A DNA stretch of 64,000 nucleotides, from positions 20,733-84,732 of the forward strand of contig CAYSMK010000022.1 of NCBI GenBank assembly GCA_964432205.1, written 5' to 3'. Source of the stretch: Geomobilibacter sp964432205. Lineage in GTDB: Bacteria > Desulfobacterota > Desulfuromonadia > Geobacterales > DSM-12255. The notes under the pieces were generated by a model. The model saw only the letters and a list, made by a program, of their open reading frames with translations. It made no database searches and had not been told where the DNA came from. Every line of letters starts with the position of its first letter. Position 1 is the first letter of the stretch. The position numbers and the translations under genes were made by a program. Positions 35,341 to 43,134 of the stretch are shown piece after piece.

Positions 35341-36693
35341 ATGAACATTCACAAAAGTCTAATCGCTGTCGGCCTGGTGCTGGCCTGTGCGGGAGCCGCC
35401 CTGGGGGCGGTGACTCCCGAAGAGGCAAAGAAGCTCGGTACGACGCTGACGCCATTCGGGGCCGAAATGGCCGGGAATAAGGACGGTTCGATCCCCGCCT
35501 ATACCGGCGGGCTTACTACCCCGCCAGCGGGCTACAAAAAAGGCTCCGGTATCCGCACCGATCCGTTCGCATCCGAAAAGCCGCTGTACTCCATTAACGC
35601 CAAAAACATGGCCCAGTACTCGGACAAACTCACCGACGGGGTCAAGGCCCTGATGAAGAAGTATCCGTCGACCTACCGCGTCGACGTCTACAAGACGCAT
35701 CGGACCGTGGCGTTCCCCAAGTTCGTTCTGGATAACACCGCAAAAAACGCGGTAAAGGCGAAGACCGCCAATGGCGGCATATCAATTTCCGGCGCCCATG
35801 GCGGTATCCCGTTCCCCATTCCGAAGGACGGGTATGAAACCATGTGGAACGCCCTGCTGCATTTCGGCGGTGTGGCTGTCGAGATGAAATACCGTTGTTA
35901 TACCATGGATAAGACCGGCACGCCGACCATGCAATCCGAGGGTTTGGTCTGGCAGGAGTTTCCGTATTACGAGGCCGACAAGGTTGGTACGCCGAACTTT
36001 TACATGTTGAAGCTCATGTATCTGAATCCCGCCCGCCGTGCCGGGGAGGGGATCCTTCTCATCGACCCTGTCGATCCGTCGAAAAACAACAGACGAGCCT
36101 GGCAGTACCTGCCCGGCCAGCGCAGGGTGAAGCTTGCCCCCGACATCTCCTACGACACTCCCAACACGACCACCGGCGGGGTCGCTACCTGGGACGATCT
36201 GTTGTTGTTCGCCGGCGCCATGGACCGCTACGACTTCAAGCTCGTCGGCAAGAAAGAGATGCTCATCCCGTATAACACTTACAAGATGGCCTATCACAGC
36301 AATGCCAAGGAACTGATCAAACCGAACCACATGAACCCCGATGTCGTCCGCTGGGAACTCCATCGTGTCTGGGTTGTGGAGGCGAACCTGAAGCCGGGCA
36401 AGCGCCATATTTACAAAAAGAGGGTCTTTTATCTGGATGAGGACAGCTGGGGCATCGCAGCGAGCGACGAATTCGATGCCCGCGGACAGCTCTACCGGGC
36501 CGGTTTCTCTTACATCACCGCGAGCTACGATGTGCCTGCCCCGTACATCGATGTCCATGGGCACTACGACCTGATGACCGGCATGTATGTTCTTAACGCC
36601 TGGGGGGCCGAAACCGGTGGCTACCACTACACCAAGCCGATGCCGGCGAGGGAATGGACCGGCGATGCCCTGGCCGGGTCAGGTGTCCGTTAA
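35341..36693 (+). CDS. DUF1329 periplasmic protein, module copy 2
   Basis: A 450-residue paralog of the protein at 23098, with the same signal peptide style (ending ALGA-VT) and the same IPAYTGGLTTPP and PGQRRVKLAPD segments. The middle (about 150-230) differs more than either end, which may be the ligand region. DUF1329 resembles LolB-like lipid carriers in fold, so a periplasmic shuttle role is inferred. It starts 16 bp after the DUF1302 stop. Its TAA stop is the first unit of a short tandem repeat. Confidence 0.85.
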   Translation: MNIHKSLIAVGLVLACAGAALGAVTPEEAKKLGTTLTPFGAEMAGNKDGSIPAYTGGLTTPPAGYKKGSGIRTDPFASEKPLYSINAKNMAQYSDKLTDGVKALMKKYPSTYRVDVYKTHRTVAFPKFVLDNTAKNAVKAKTANGGISISGAHGGIPFPIPKDGYETMWNALLHFGGVAVEMKYRCYTMDKTGTPTMQSEGLVWQEFPYYEADKVGTPNFYMLKLMYLNPARRAGEGILLIDPVDPSKNNRRAWQYLPGQRRVKLAPDISYDTPNTTTGGVATWDDLLLFAGAMDRYDFKLVGKKEMLIPYNTYKMAYHSNAKELIKPNHMNPDVVRWELHRVWVVEANLKPGKRHIYKKRVFYLDEDSWGIAASDEFDARGQLYRAGFSYITASYDVPAPYIDVHGHYDLMTGMYVLNAWGAETGGYHYTKPMPAREWTGDALAGSGVR

Positions 36694-36734
36694 TGAGTTA
36701 ATGAGTTAATGAGTTGAGAGTTGAGAGTTGAGAG
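36690..36734 (+). repeat. Short tandem repeats at the DUF1329 stop codon
   Basis: Three units of TTAATGAG (8 bp) are followed by three units of TTGAGAG (7 bp). The first unit contains the stop codon. The corresponding spot in module 1 has no such expansion. Slippage here would only change spacing to the hairpin that follows. Confidence 0.85.
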
Positions 36735-36744
36735 TTGACGAACA

Positions 36745-36778
36745 GTTGCTCCCGGCGGCTCTGTCCGCCGGGAGCAAC
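36745..36778 (+). promoter_or_regulatory. Intergenic mRNA hairpin between the DUF1329 and YCF48 genes, copy 2
   Basis: GTTGCTCCCGGCGG-ctctgt-CCGCCGGGAGCAAC is a perfect 14-bp stem. It shares the CCCGGCGG core with the hairpin at 24467-24492, but its outer stem differs on both strands together, so pairing is kept while sequence changes. There is no T-run. Confidence 0.75.
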
Positions 36779-36817
36779 AACCGACACATGCGTATTTTTC
36801 GAAGCCGAGGAGAAGAG

Positions 36818-37861
36818 ATGCTTTACCGAACTATTATAACGGTGCTGACGATAGCAGTTATTTCGCTTCCCACCATTGCCTTGGCCGCAACCCCGTTCCG
36901 GGACGTTCTCGATGTCCCTGCGGCCAAGAGCGCACTTGCCGCTAAATCCACATTCAACGGGGTTTCCCTGGCCGGCAAACGCCTGGTCGGGGTCGGCCCA
37001 CGCGGCCATATCGTCTATTCGGACGACCGGGGGAAGAGCTGGACCCAAGCCGGGGTGCCGGTCAGTTCCGACCTGGTGGCCGTGCACTTCCCGACGCCGC
37101 AAAAAGGATGGACCGTGGGACACGACGGGGTGGTGCTGCACAGCGCCGACAGCGGCGCCACCTGGACGAGGCAGTTCGACGGCCGTGCCGCGGCCCAGGT
37201 CATGGTAAACAGCTACAAGGGTGCTGACGCCGCTACGGCAAGTGAAGTCAAGAGGCTCGTCGACCAGGGCGCGGACAAGCCGTTCCTCGACGTCTGGTTC
37301 GAAAACGAAACCACCGGGTTCATTGTGGGCGCCTTCAGCCTTATCTTCCGCACCACCGATGGCGGCAAGAATTGGGCCCCGTTATACGACCGGATCGACA
37401 ACCCGAAGCGCTTTCACCTGTATGCGATCCGCCCCGTAGGTAGTGAGCTGTTCATCACCGCCGAACAGGGGACCGTGTTCAAGCTCGACTCAAAGTCGGG
37501 ACGATTCAAGGCGATCAAGACACCCTATGCAGGCACCTTTTTCGGGATAACGGGAAACCCGGGGGCAGTGGTTGCCTTCGGCATGCGTGGCAATGCGTTT
37601 GTCAGCCGGAATGCCGGCGCCAACTGGCAGAAAGTCGAGACCGGGGTGCCGGTGGGGCTGACCGGAGGCGCCGTCACTGATGATGGCCGGATCGTGCTGG
37701 TGAGCCAGGGAGGTCATCTGCTCGTGAGCAACGATAATGGCTCCAGTTTCAACCAGATCAAGATTGAACAGCCGACCCCCGCAGCCGCGGTCACCACCTT
37801 TGACAGGAATACCCTGGCCTTGGCCGGGCCGCGTGGCGTGAAGGTTCAATCGATCAAGTAA
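36818..37861 (+). CDS. YCF48-like beta-propeller protein, module copy 2
   Basis: A 347-residue paralog of the protein at 24548, of exactly the same length. It has a signal peptide ending near ALAATPF and the same series of YCF48/BNR blades (GHIVYSDDRGKSWTQAG, GVVLHSADSGATWTRQ, LIFRTTDGGKNW). ATG 36818 follows GAGGAGAAGAG and matches the start of copy 1; an in-frame GTG at 36728 would add 30 residues reading through the hairpin and is rejected. The inferred role is a periplasmic scaffold for the envelope complex. Confidence 0.85.
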   Translation: MLYRTIITVLTIAVISLPTIALAATPFRDVLDVPAAKSALAAKSTFNGVSLAGKRLVGVGPRGHIVYSDDRGKSWTQAGVPVSSDLVAVHFPTPQKGWTVGHDGVVLHSADSGATWTRQFDGRAAAQVMVNSYKGADAATASEVKRLVDQGADKPFLDVWFENETTGFIVGAFSLIFRTTDGGKNWAPLYDRIDNPKRFHLYAIRPVGSELFITAEQGTVFKLDSKSGRFKAIKTPYAGTFFGITGNPGAVVAFGMRGNAFVSRNAGANWQKVETGVPVGLTGGAVTDDGRIVLVSQGGHLLVSNDNGSSFNQIKIEQPTPAAAVTTFDRNTLALAGPRGVKVQSIK

Positions 37862-37881
37862 AAATGAGTGGGAGAATGGAA

Positions 37882-40362
37882 ATGGCCGTTGGAACGGGAA
37901 AAATAGATGAAATGCCGGTCGTGAAGGATCTGCGGAATTTCGACCGAAAATCCGGCAATTGGCTGGAACGGCTGATCTTCAACAATCGGTCGGCAATGAT
38001 GGTCGTCTGCGTGGCAGTCACCCTGCTGCTCGGCTACCAGGCGACGAAGATCGTCTTCAACGCGAGCTTCGAAAAAATGCTCCCCCAGAGTCATCCCTAC
38101 ATCAAGAACTACCTGGCGAACAAAGATGCCTTGAATGGACTGGGCAACTCGATCCGGGTGGTGGTAGAGAACACCGGGGGTGACATCTTCGACCCCGCAT
38201 TCCTGGAGACGTTGAAGCAGGTCAATGACGAACTTTTTCTCACTCCAGGGGTGGACCGCGTCTGGGTCAAGTCCGTATGGTCACCGGCGGTGCGCTGGAC
38301 CGAGGTCACCGAGGAGGGCTTTGTGGGGGGGCCGGTCATGCCGGACTCCTACGACGGCTCGGAGCAGAGCGTGGCCCAGCTCAAGCAGAACATTGCCCGC
38401 GCCGGCATCGTCGGCAGCCTGGTGTCCACGAACTTCAAGTCGGCCATGATCCTCGTCCCACTCCTGGACACGGACCCCGGCACCGGCAAGCGGATCGACT
38501 ACAACGCCTTCTCCAGGCAGATCGAGGAAAAGGTCAGGAAAAAGTTCGAGTCGGCCGGTACGGTTGACGGCAAAGGTGGCGCGAAACAGGCGGGCACGAT
38601 CCGTATCCACATCATTGGCTTTGCCAAGCTGGTGGGAGAACTGATCGACGGCCTGAAGCAGGTGATGACCTACTTCGGCCTCGCGGCCCTGATAGCCACG
38701 ATAGTGATCTTCCTCTACACCCGCTGCATCCGTAGCACCGTGCTGGTGATCGTCTGCTCGGTGGTGGCGGTCATCTGGCAGCTGGGGATCGTCGCCACCC
38801 TCGGCTTCGAGATGGACCCCTACTCCATCCTGGTGCCGTTCCTGGTCTTCGCCATCGGGGTCTCCCACGGGGTGCAGAAGATGAACGGCATCATGCAGGA
38901 CGTGGGGCGCGGCACCCACCGGCTCGTTGCCGCCCGCTATACCTTCCGCCGCCTCTTCCTGGCCGGCCTGACCGCGCTGATGGCCGATGCGGTCGGCTTT
39001 GCCGTGCTGATGCTGATCGATATTCCGGTGATCAAGGATCTGGCGCTGACCGCCAGCATCGGAGTAGCCGGGCTCATCATCACCAACCTCCTGCTGTTGC
39101 CGGTGTTTCTCTCCTTCACCGGCGTCAGCCTCAAGGCCGCCAAGAGGAGTCTCAAGGAAGAGACCGAAGAGTGCAGGGGTAAAGGGGCCGGCGCCCTCTG
39201 GAGCCTTCTGGACCACTTCACCGAGCGGCGCTGGGCGACCCGTGCGGTGGTCATCTCGCTGGTGCTGGCCATTGCCGGTTTCATGGTCAGCCTCAACCTG
39301 AAGATCGGCGACCTGGACCCCGGCGCGCCGGAGTTGCGCCCCAACTCCCGCTACAACAGGGACAATGCCTTCATCACCAAAAACTACTCGCTTTCCAGCG
39401 ACCAGTTCGCCGTGATCCTCAAGACGGAACAAGAAGGCTGTATGCGATACGAGGCGCTTATCGAGGCTGACCGTCTGGCCTGGGCACTGCAACAGGTGCC
39501 GGGGGTGCAGACCACGGTCACCATGGCCGACTCGGTGCGCATGGTTACGGCCGGTACCTACGAGGGGAGCCCCAAATGGTTCACCATCAACCGTAATCAG
39601 AAGGTGCTCAACTTCGGTGGACAACAAACCGTGGTAAATACCCCGGATATTGCCAATGCCGCGATCTCGGTCACCCCGATCATCGCCTACCTCTCCGACC
39701 ACAAGGCCGAGACACTGGACCGGGTACTGAAGGTGGCGGAAGAGTTCGTCAGGGACCACAGTACCAAGGATCGGCAGTTTCTGCTGGCGGCCGGCAGTTC
39801 CGGGATCGAGGCGGCCACCAACATCGTGGTCAGGGAAGCCAACCGCACCATGCTGCTCTACGTCTACGGGGCGGTGATCGTCCTCTGTTTCATCACCTTC
39901 CGCAACTGGCGTGCCGTGCTGGTGGCGGTGCTGCCGCTGGTCTTGACCTCTATTCTCTGCGAGGCGCTCATGGTGACGCTCGGCATCGGCGTGAAGGTAG
40001 CCACCCTGCCGGTGATTGCCCTGGGTGTCGGCATCGGGGTCGACTATGCGCTCTATCTTCTGAGCATGCAGCTGACTTATCAACGGCAGGGGATGTCCCT
40101 GGGCGAAGCATATAAGAAGGCGGTCCAGTTCACCGGCAAAGTTGTCGGTCTGGTGGGGATCACCCTGGCCGGCGGGGTAATCACCTGGGCGCTCTCGCCG
40201 ATCAAGTTCCAGGCCGACATGGGGATTCTGCTGACCTTCATGTTTCTCTGGAACATGATCGGCGCATTGATCCTGATCCCGGCACTGTCGCACTTCCTGC
40301 TCAGGAAGGTACAAGTGGAGGCGGAAGAACCGGTAATGGCACTGGTTGATTCAAAAATCTAG
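37882..40362 (+). CDS. MMPL/RND superfamily transporter, module copy 2
   Basis: An 826-residue paralog of the protein at 25610, with the same two-half layout, FNASFEKMLPQSHPYIKNY loop start and GVGIGVDYALYLLS helix. The membrane helices are nearly identical between copies, while the second periplasmic loop (about 490-600) diverges most. ATG 37882 matches the start of copy 1; ATG 37864 would add six residues. The gene follows the YCF48 stop by 20 bp and is followed 27 bp later by an aldehyde dehydrogenase gene, so transporter and enzymes are co-transcribed. Confidence 0.88.
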   Translation: MAVGTGKIDEMPVVKDLRNFDRKSGNWLERLIFNNRSAMMVVCVAVTLLLGYQATKIVFNASFEKMLPQSHPYIKNYLANKDALNGLGNSIRVVVENTGGDIFDPAFLETLKQVNDELFLTPGVDRVWVKSVWSPAVRWTEVTEEGFVGGPVMPDSYDGSEQSVAQLKQNIARAGIVGSLVSTNFKSAMILVPLLDTDPGTGKRIDYNAFSRQIEEKVRKKFESAGTVDGKGGAKQAGTIRIHIIGFAKLVGELIDGLKQVMTYFGLAALIATIVIFLYTRCIRSTVLVIVCSVVAVIWQLGIVATLGFEMDPYSILVPFLVFAIGVSHGVQKMNGIMQDVGRGTHRLVAARYTFRRLFLAGLTALMADAVGFAVLMLIDIPVIKDLALTASIGVAGLIITNLLLLPVFLSFTGVSLKAAKRSLKEETEECRGKGAGALWSLLDHFTERRWATRAVVISLVLAIAGFMVSLNLKIGDLDPGAPELRPNSRYNRDNAFITKNYSLSSDQFAVILKTEQEGCMRYEALIEADRLAWALQQVPGVQTTVTMADSVRMVTAGTYEGSPKWFTINRNQKVLNFGGQQTVVNTPDIANAAISVTPIIAYLSDHKAETLDRVLKVAEEFVRDHSTKDRQFLLAAGSSGIEAATNIVVREANRTMLLYVYGAVIVLCFITFRNWRAVLVAVLPLVLTSILCEALMVTLGIGVKVATLPVIALGVGIGVDYALYLLSMQLTYQRQGMSLGEAYKKAVQFTGKVVGLVGITLAGGVITWALSPIKFQADMGILLTFMFLWNMIGALILIPALSHFLLRKVQVEAEEPVMALVDSKI

Positions 40363-40389
40363 CATTTACATTGTGAAGGAGAATCCAAA

Positions 40390-41838
40390 ATGGGTTTACA
40401 GGAATACAAGCTCTTTATTGACGGGAAATGGGTCCCTTCGTCGACAGGTTCTGTGGCTGACGATATCAATCCGGCGACCGGAGAGATCTATGCCAAGGTG
40501 CATCAGGCGAGTACGGATGATATCGAGGCAGCCATCGCCACTGCCTACTCGGCAAAGAATGCCTGGGGCAACTCTCCTCCGGCGCTCAGGGAAGGCATTC
40601 TGATAAGGGCCGCGGCCATACTGGAGGAAAGAGCCACTGAATTTGCAGACGTACTGATCGATGAAGGTGGCGGCACATTCGGCAAGGCGATGTTCGAGAT
40701 ATCTGCCGTCGTCGGTGTACTGCACAGCGCCGCCGGCGAGTGTCGCCGCATCCATGGCGAAACCATCCCTTCCGACGCCCCCGGAGTGTTTTCCATGACG
40801 GTACGCCGCCCGCTGGGGGTCATTGCGGGGATCGCACCCTTCAATTTCCCGTTTGTGCTGGCGATGAACAAGGTCTGCCTGGCCCTGGCAGCAGGCAACA
40901 CCTTTGTCCTCAAACCCGCCTCACCCACTCCGGTCATCGGCCTCAAGATCGCGGAGCTCTTTGAGGCGGCCGGACTGCCGCATGGCGTACTGAACGTCAT
41001 ACCGGTCAAGGGAAGCATCCTCGGAGACAGGCTGGTTGTGGACCCGCGCATCCGTATGGTGACCTTTACCGGATCGACCGAGGTCGGCAAGCAGCTGGCC
41101 GAGGTTGCGGGTCGTCACCAAAAGAAGATCACCCTCGAAATGGGAGGAAAGAGTCCGCTCATAGTGCTCAAGGATGCGGATCTGGACTATGCCGTCGACG
41201 CAGCAGTATTCGGCATATTCCTCCACCAGGGGCAGGTCTGCATGGTCAACTCGCGGATGATCGTCGAGGCCGATATCTACGACCGTTTCTGCGAAAAACT
41301 TGCCGCAAAGGCAAGGACCCTCAAGGTAGGTGATCCGCGCCGGCCCGATACGGTCATCGGTCCTCTGGTTGAAAGCAAGCAATGCCTGTTCATCAAGGGA
41401 CAGCTGGACGATGCGGTCTCGGACGGTGCACGCCTGCTGTACGGCGGCAACTATGACGGCGGTTTCTTTCAGCCGACCATCGTTGCGGATGTAACCGCTA
41501 CGATGAGAATCTTCCAGGAAGAGAGTTTCGGTCCGGTGGCCTGCGTCATCAAGGCCGCCGACAGCGAGGAGGCGCTGGCAATCGCCAACAACTCCTCCTT
41601 CGGGCTTTCCTCCGCCATCATCACCAACGATCTGCAGAAGGCGTTCGATCTCTCCTTGAGACTTGAGGCGGGCATGGTGCACATAAACAATTGCACCATC
41701 TGCGCCGAGCCGCATATTCCCTTTGGCGGTGTCAAGGATAGCGGGATCGGTCGCGAAGGAGGACATTATTCGATAGAAGAGATGACCGAGGTCAAGTGGA
41801 TCACCGTCCAGATGGGCAAGAGACAGTTTCCGTTTTAA
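40390..41838 (+). CDS. Aldehyde dehydrogenase, vanillin/benzaldehyde dehydrogenase-like
   Basis: A 482-residue NAD(P)-dependent aldehyde dehydrogenase. Its catalytic Glu is in TLEMGGKSPLIV at about 250 and the nucleophilic Cys in HQGQVCMVNSR at about 284. The general style (HSAAGECRRIHGETIPSD, then the INNCTICAEPHIPFGGVKDSG ending) resembles the aromatic aldehyde dehydrogenase subgroup such as vanillin or salicylaldehyde dehydrogenases. It would oxidise an aryl aldehyde to the acid. It is paired with an aryl-alcohol-type dehydrogenase gene 34 bp downstream and lies behind the XylR-controlled promoter, an arrangement recalling the xyl upper pathway. Confidence 0.87.
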   Translation: MGLQEYKLFIDGKWVPSSTGSVADDINPATGEIYAKVHQASTDDIEAAIATAYSAKNAWGNSPPALREGILIRAAAILEERATEFADVLIDEGGGTFGKAMFEISAVVGVLHSAAGECRRIHGETIPSDAPGVFSMTVRRPLGVIAGIAPFNFPFVLAMNKVCLALAAGNTFVLKPASPTPVIGLKIAELFEAAGLPHGVLNVIPVKGSILGDRLVVDPRIRMVTFTGSTEVGKQLAEVAGRHQKKITLEMGGKSPLIVLKDADLDYAVDAAVFGIFLHQGQVCMVNSRMIVEADIYDRFCEKLAAKARTLKVGDPRRPDTVIGPLVESKQCLFIKGQLDDAVSDGARLLYGGNYDGGFFQPTIVADVTATMRIFQEESFGPVACVIKAADSEEALAIANNSSFGLSSAIITNDLQKAFDLSLRLEAGMVHINNCTICAEPHIPFGGVKDSGIGREGGHYSIEEMTEVKWITVQMGKRQFPF

Positions 41839-41872
41839 ACAAATACTCGTTCCACCATAAGGAGAAAACTGC

Positions 41873-42973
41873 ATGAAGATCACAGCTGCCGTGGCGCGGG
41901 CGATCCACGCGCCCCTCACCCTGGAAACGCTTGACATGGAAGATCCTCGCGACGACGAGATTCTCGTCCGGGTCGTGGCGACCGGGATCTGCCATACCGA
42001 CCTGGTCGTCCGCGACGGCCTCCTCCCCACGCCCCAGCCTGTTGTCCTGGGCCATGAGGGAGCGGGGATCGTCGAGAAGGTCGGATGCACGGTGCGCAAG
42101 GTCGTCCCGGGCGACCACGTGGTCATGACCTTCAACTCCTGCGGCTCCTGTCCGAGCTGCGCCGAGCACGAGCCAGCCTACTGTCACGAGTTCTTTCCGC
42201 GAAACTTCTTCGCCGTTCGCGCCGACGGGACGAGCGCACTCTCGCGGGACGGTGAGCGGGTTCATGGCAACTTTTTCGGCCAGTCGTCCTTCGCCACCCA
42301 CGCCCTCTGCCACGAGCAAAACGTGGTCAAGGTGCCGAAGGATGCCCCGCTCGAGAAGATGGGCCCTCTCGCCTGCGGGGTGCAGACCGGCGCCGGCGCC
42401 GTGATGAACGCGCTGAAGGTGACCGCGGGAAAGTCCTTTGCCGTCTTCGGCACAGGCTCGGTGGGGCTCTCGGCCGTGATGGCAGCCAGGGTAGTCGGAG
42501 CCACGACCATCATCGCCGTGGACACGAACGACGAACGACTCGCTTTCGCCCGGGAGGTAGGGGCTACCCACACGGTAAATCCCAAGGGCACCAACGCTAC
42601 CGAGGAGATCCTGGCGGCGACCGGCGGGGGCGTGAATTTCGCCCTGGACACGACCGGCCTTTCCGAGGTCATCCGCAACGCCGTGCTCAGCCTGGCGCCA
42701 CGGGGCGTCTGCGGCATCCTGGGGGCATCGCCCATGGGAAGTGAAATATGCCTCGACGAGGTTCATTTCATGAGCGGCGGCCGCCGTCTGATCGGCATCG
42801 TCGAAGGCTCCTCCGCCCCGGATGTCTTTATCCCGCTCCTGGCGGACCTGCACGCCAAGGGGCTCTTTCCGTTCGACCGGATGATCCGTTTCTACCCCTT
42901 CGACAAGATCAACGAGGCGATTGCCGACTCGGAGTCCGGCAGGGCGATCAAGCCCATCGTACGCATGGGGTAG
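41873..42973 (+). CDS. Zinc-dependent alcohol dehydrogenase, aryl-alcohol type
   Basis: A 366-residue medium-chain dehydrogenase. Catalytic zinc ligands are in GICHTD (Cys about 41) and GHEGAG (His about 62); four structural-zinc cysteines are in NSCGSCPSCAEHEPAYC (about 89-105); the NAD loop is GTGSVG near 193. The long insert after the zinc region and overall style fit benzyl/aryl-alcohol dehydrogenase (XylB/AreB group). It would oxidise an aromatic alcohol to the aldehyde for the enzyme encoded upstream. AAGGAGAA precedes the ATG. A strong hairpin follows the stop and probably ends this operon. Confidence 0.9.
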   Translation: MKITAAVARAIHAPLTLETLDMEDPRDDEILVRVVATGICHTDLVVRDGLLPTPQPVVLGHEGAGIVEKVGCTVRKVVPGDHVVMTFNSCGSCPSCAEHEPAYCHEFFPRNFFAVRADGTSALSRDGERVHGNFFGQSSFATHALCHEQNVVKVPKDAPLEKMGPLACGVQTGAGAVMNALKVTAGKSFAVFGTGSVGLSAVMAARVVGATTIIAVDTNDERLAFAREVGATHTVNPKGTNATEEILAATGGGVNFALDTTGLSEVIRNAVLSLAPRGVCGILGASPMGSEICLDEVHFMSGGRRLIGIVEGSSAPDVFIPLLADLHAKGLFPFDRMIRFYPFDKINEAIADSESGRAIKPIVRMG

Positions 42974-42996
42974 CGGCCGGCCCCGCAGGCCACTCT

Positions 42997-43028
42997 CCAC
43001 GCACCCGGAATGTTCCGGTCTCGCGTGG
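42997..43028 (+). terminator. Nested hairpin after the alcohol dehydrogenase gene
   Basis: The outer stem CCACGC (42997-43002) / GCGTGG (43023-43028) encloses an inner stem CCGGAA-tg-TTCCGG (43005-43018). It is placed to close the operon but lacks a T-run, so its termination role is uncertain. Confidence 0.5.
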
Positions 43029-43081
43029 GATGCCCCCCTATGCGTGCTGATTCTTAACGTGTAATATACCGGTCCGCTTGT

Positions 43082-43115
43082 TATAATCTGCGTCAAGTCT
43101 TTGTGTCGCACGCGA
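43082..43115 (+). promoter_or_regulatory. Candidate promoter and operator of the PAS-GAF sigma-54 regulator gene
   Basis: TATAAT at 43082-43087 is a good -10 box, though no clear -35 box is present 16-18 bp upstream. A perfect inverted repeat TGTCGC-ac-GCGACA follows at about 43103-43116, just after the expected start of transcription, where a bound repressor would block it. It could mediate autoregulation. Confidence 0.4.
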
Positions 43116-43134
43116 CAACACCCGGGGTGGACAT

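Noticed and set aside
38281..40314. A 677-codon open frame on the minus strand opposite the second MMPL gene
   Set aside because: It lies wholly antisense to a clear transporter gene, has no ribosome binding site or recognisable family, and its His/Asp/Gly-rich composition is typical of a high-GC shadow frame. Similar long antisense frames at 50540-52351 and 7825-8877 were rejected for the same reason.
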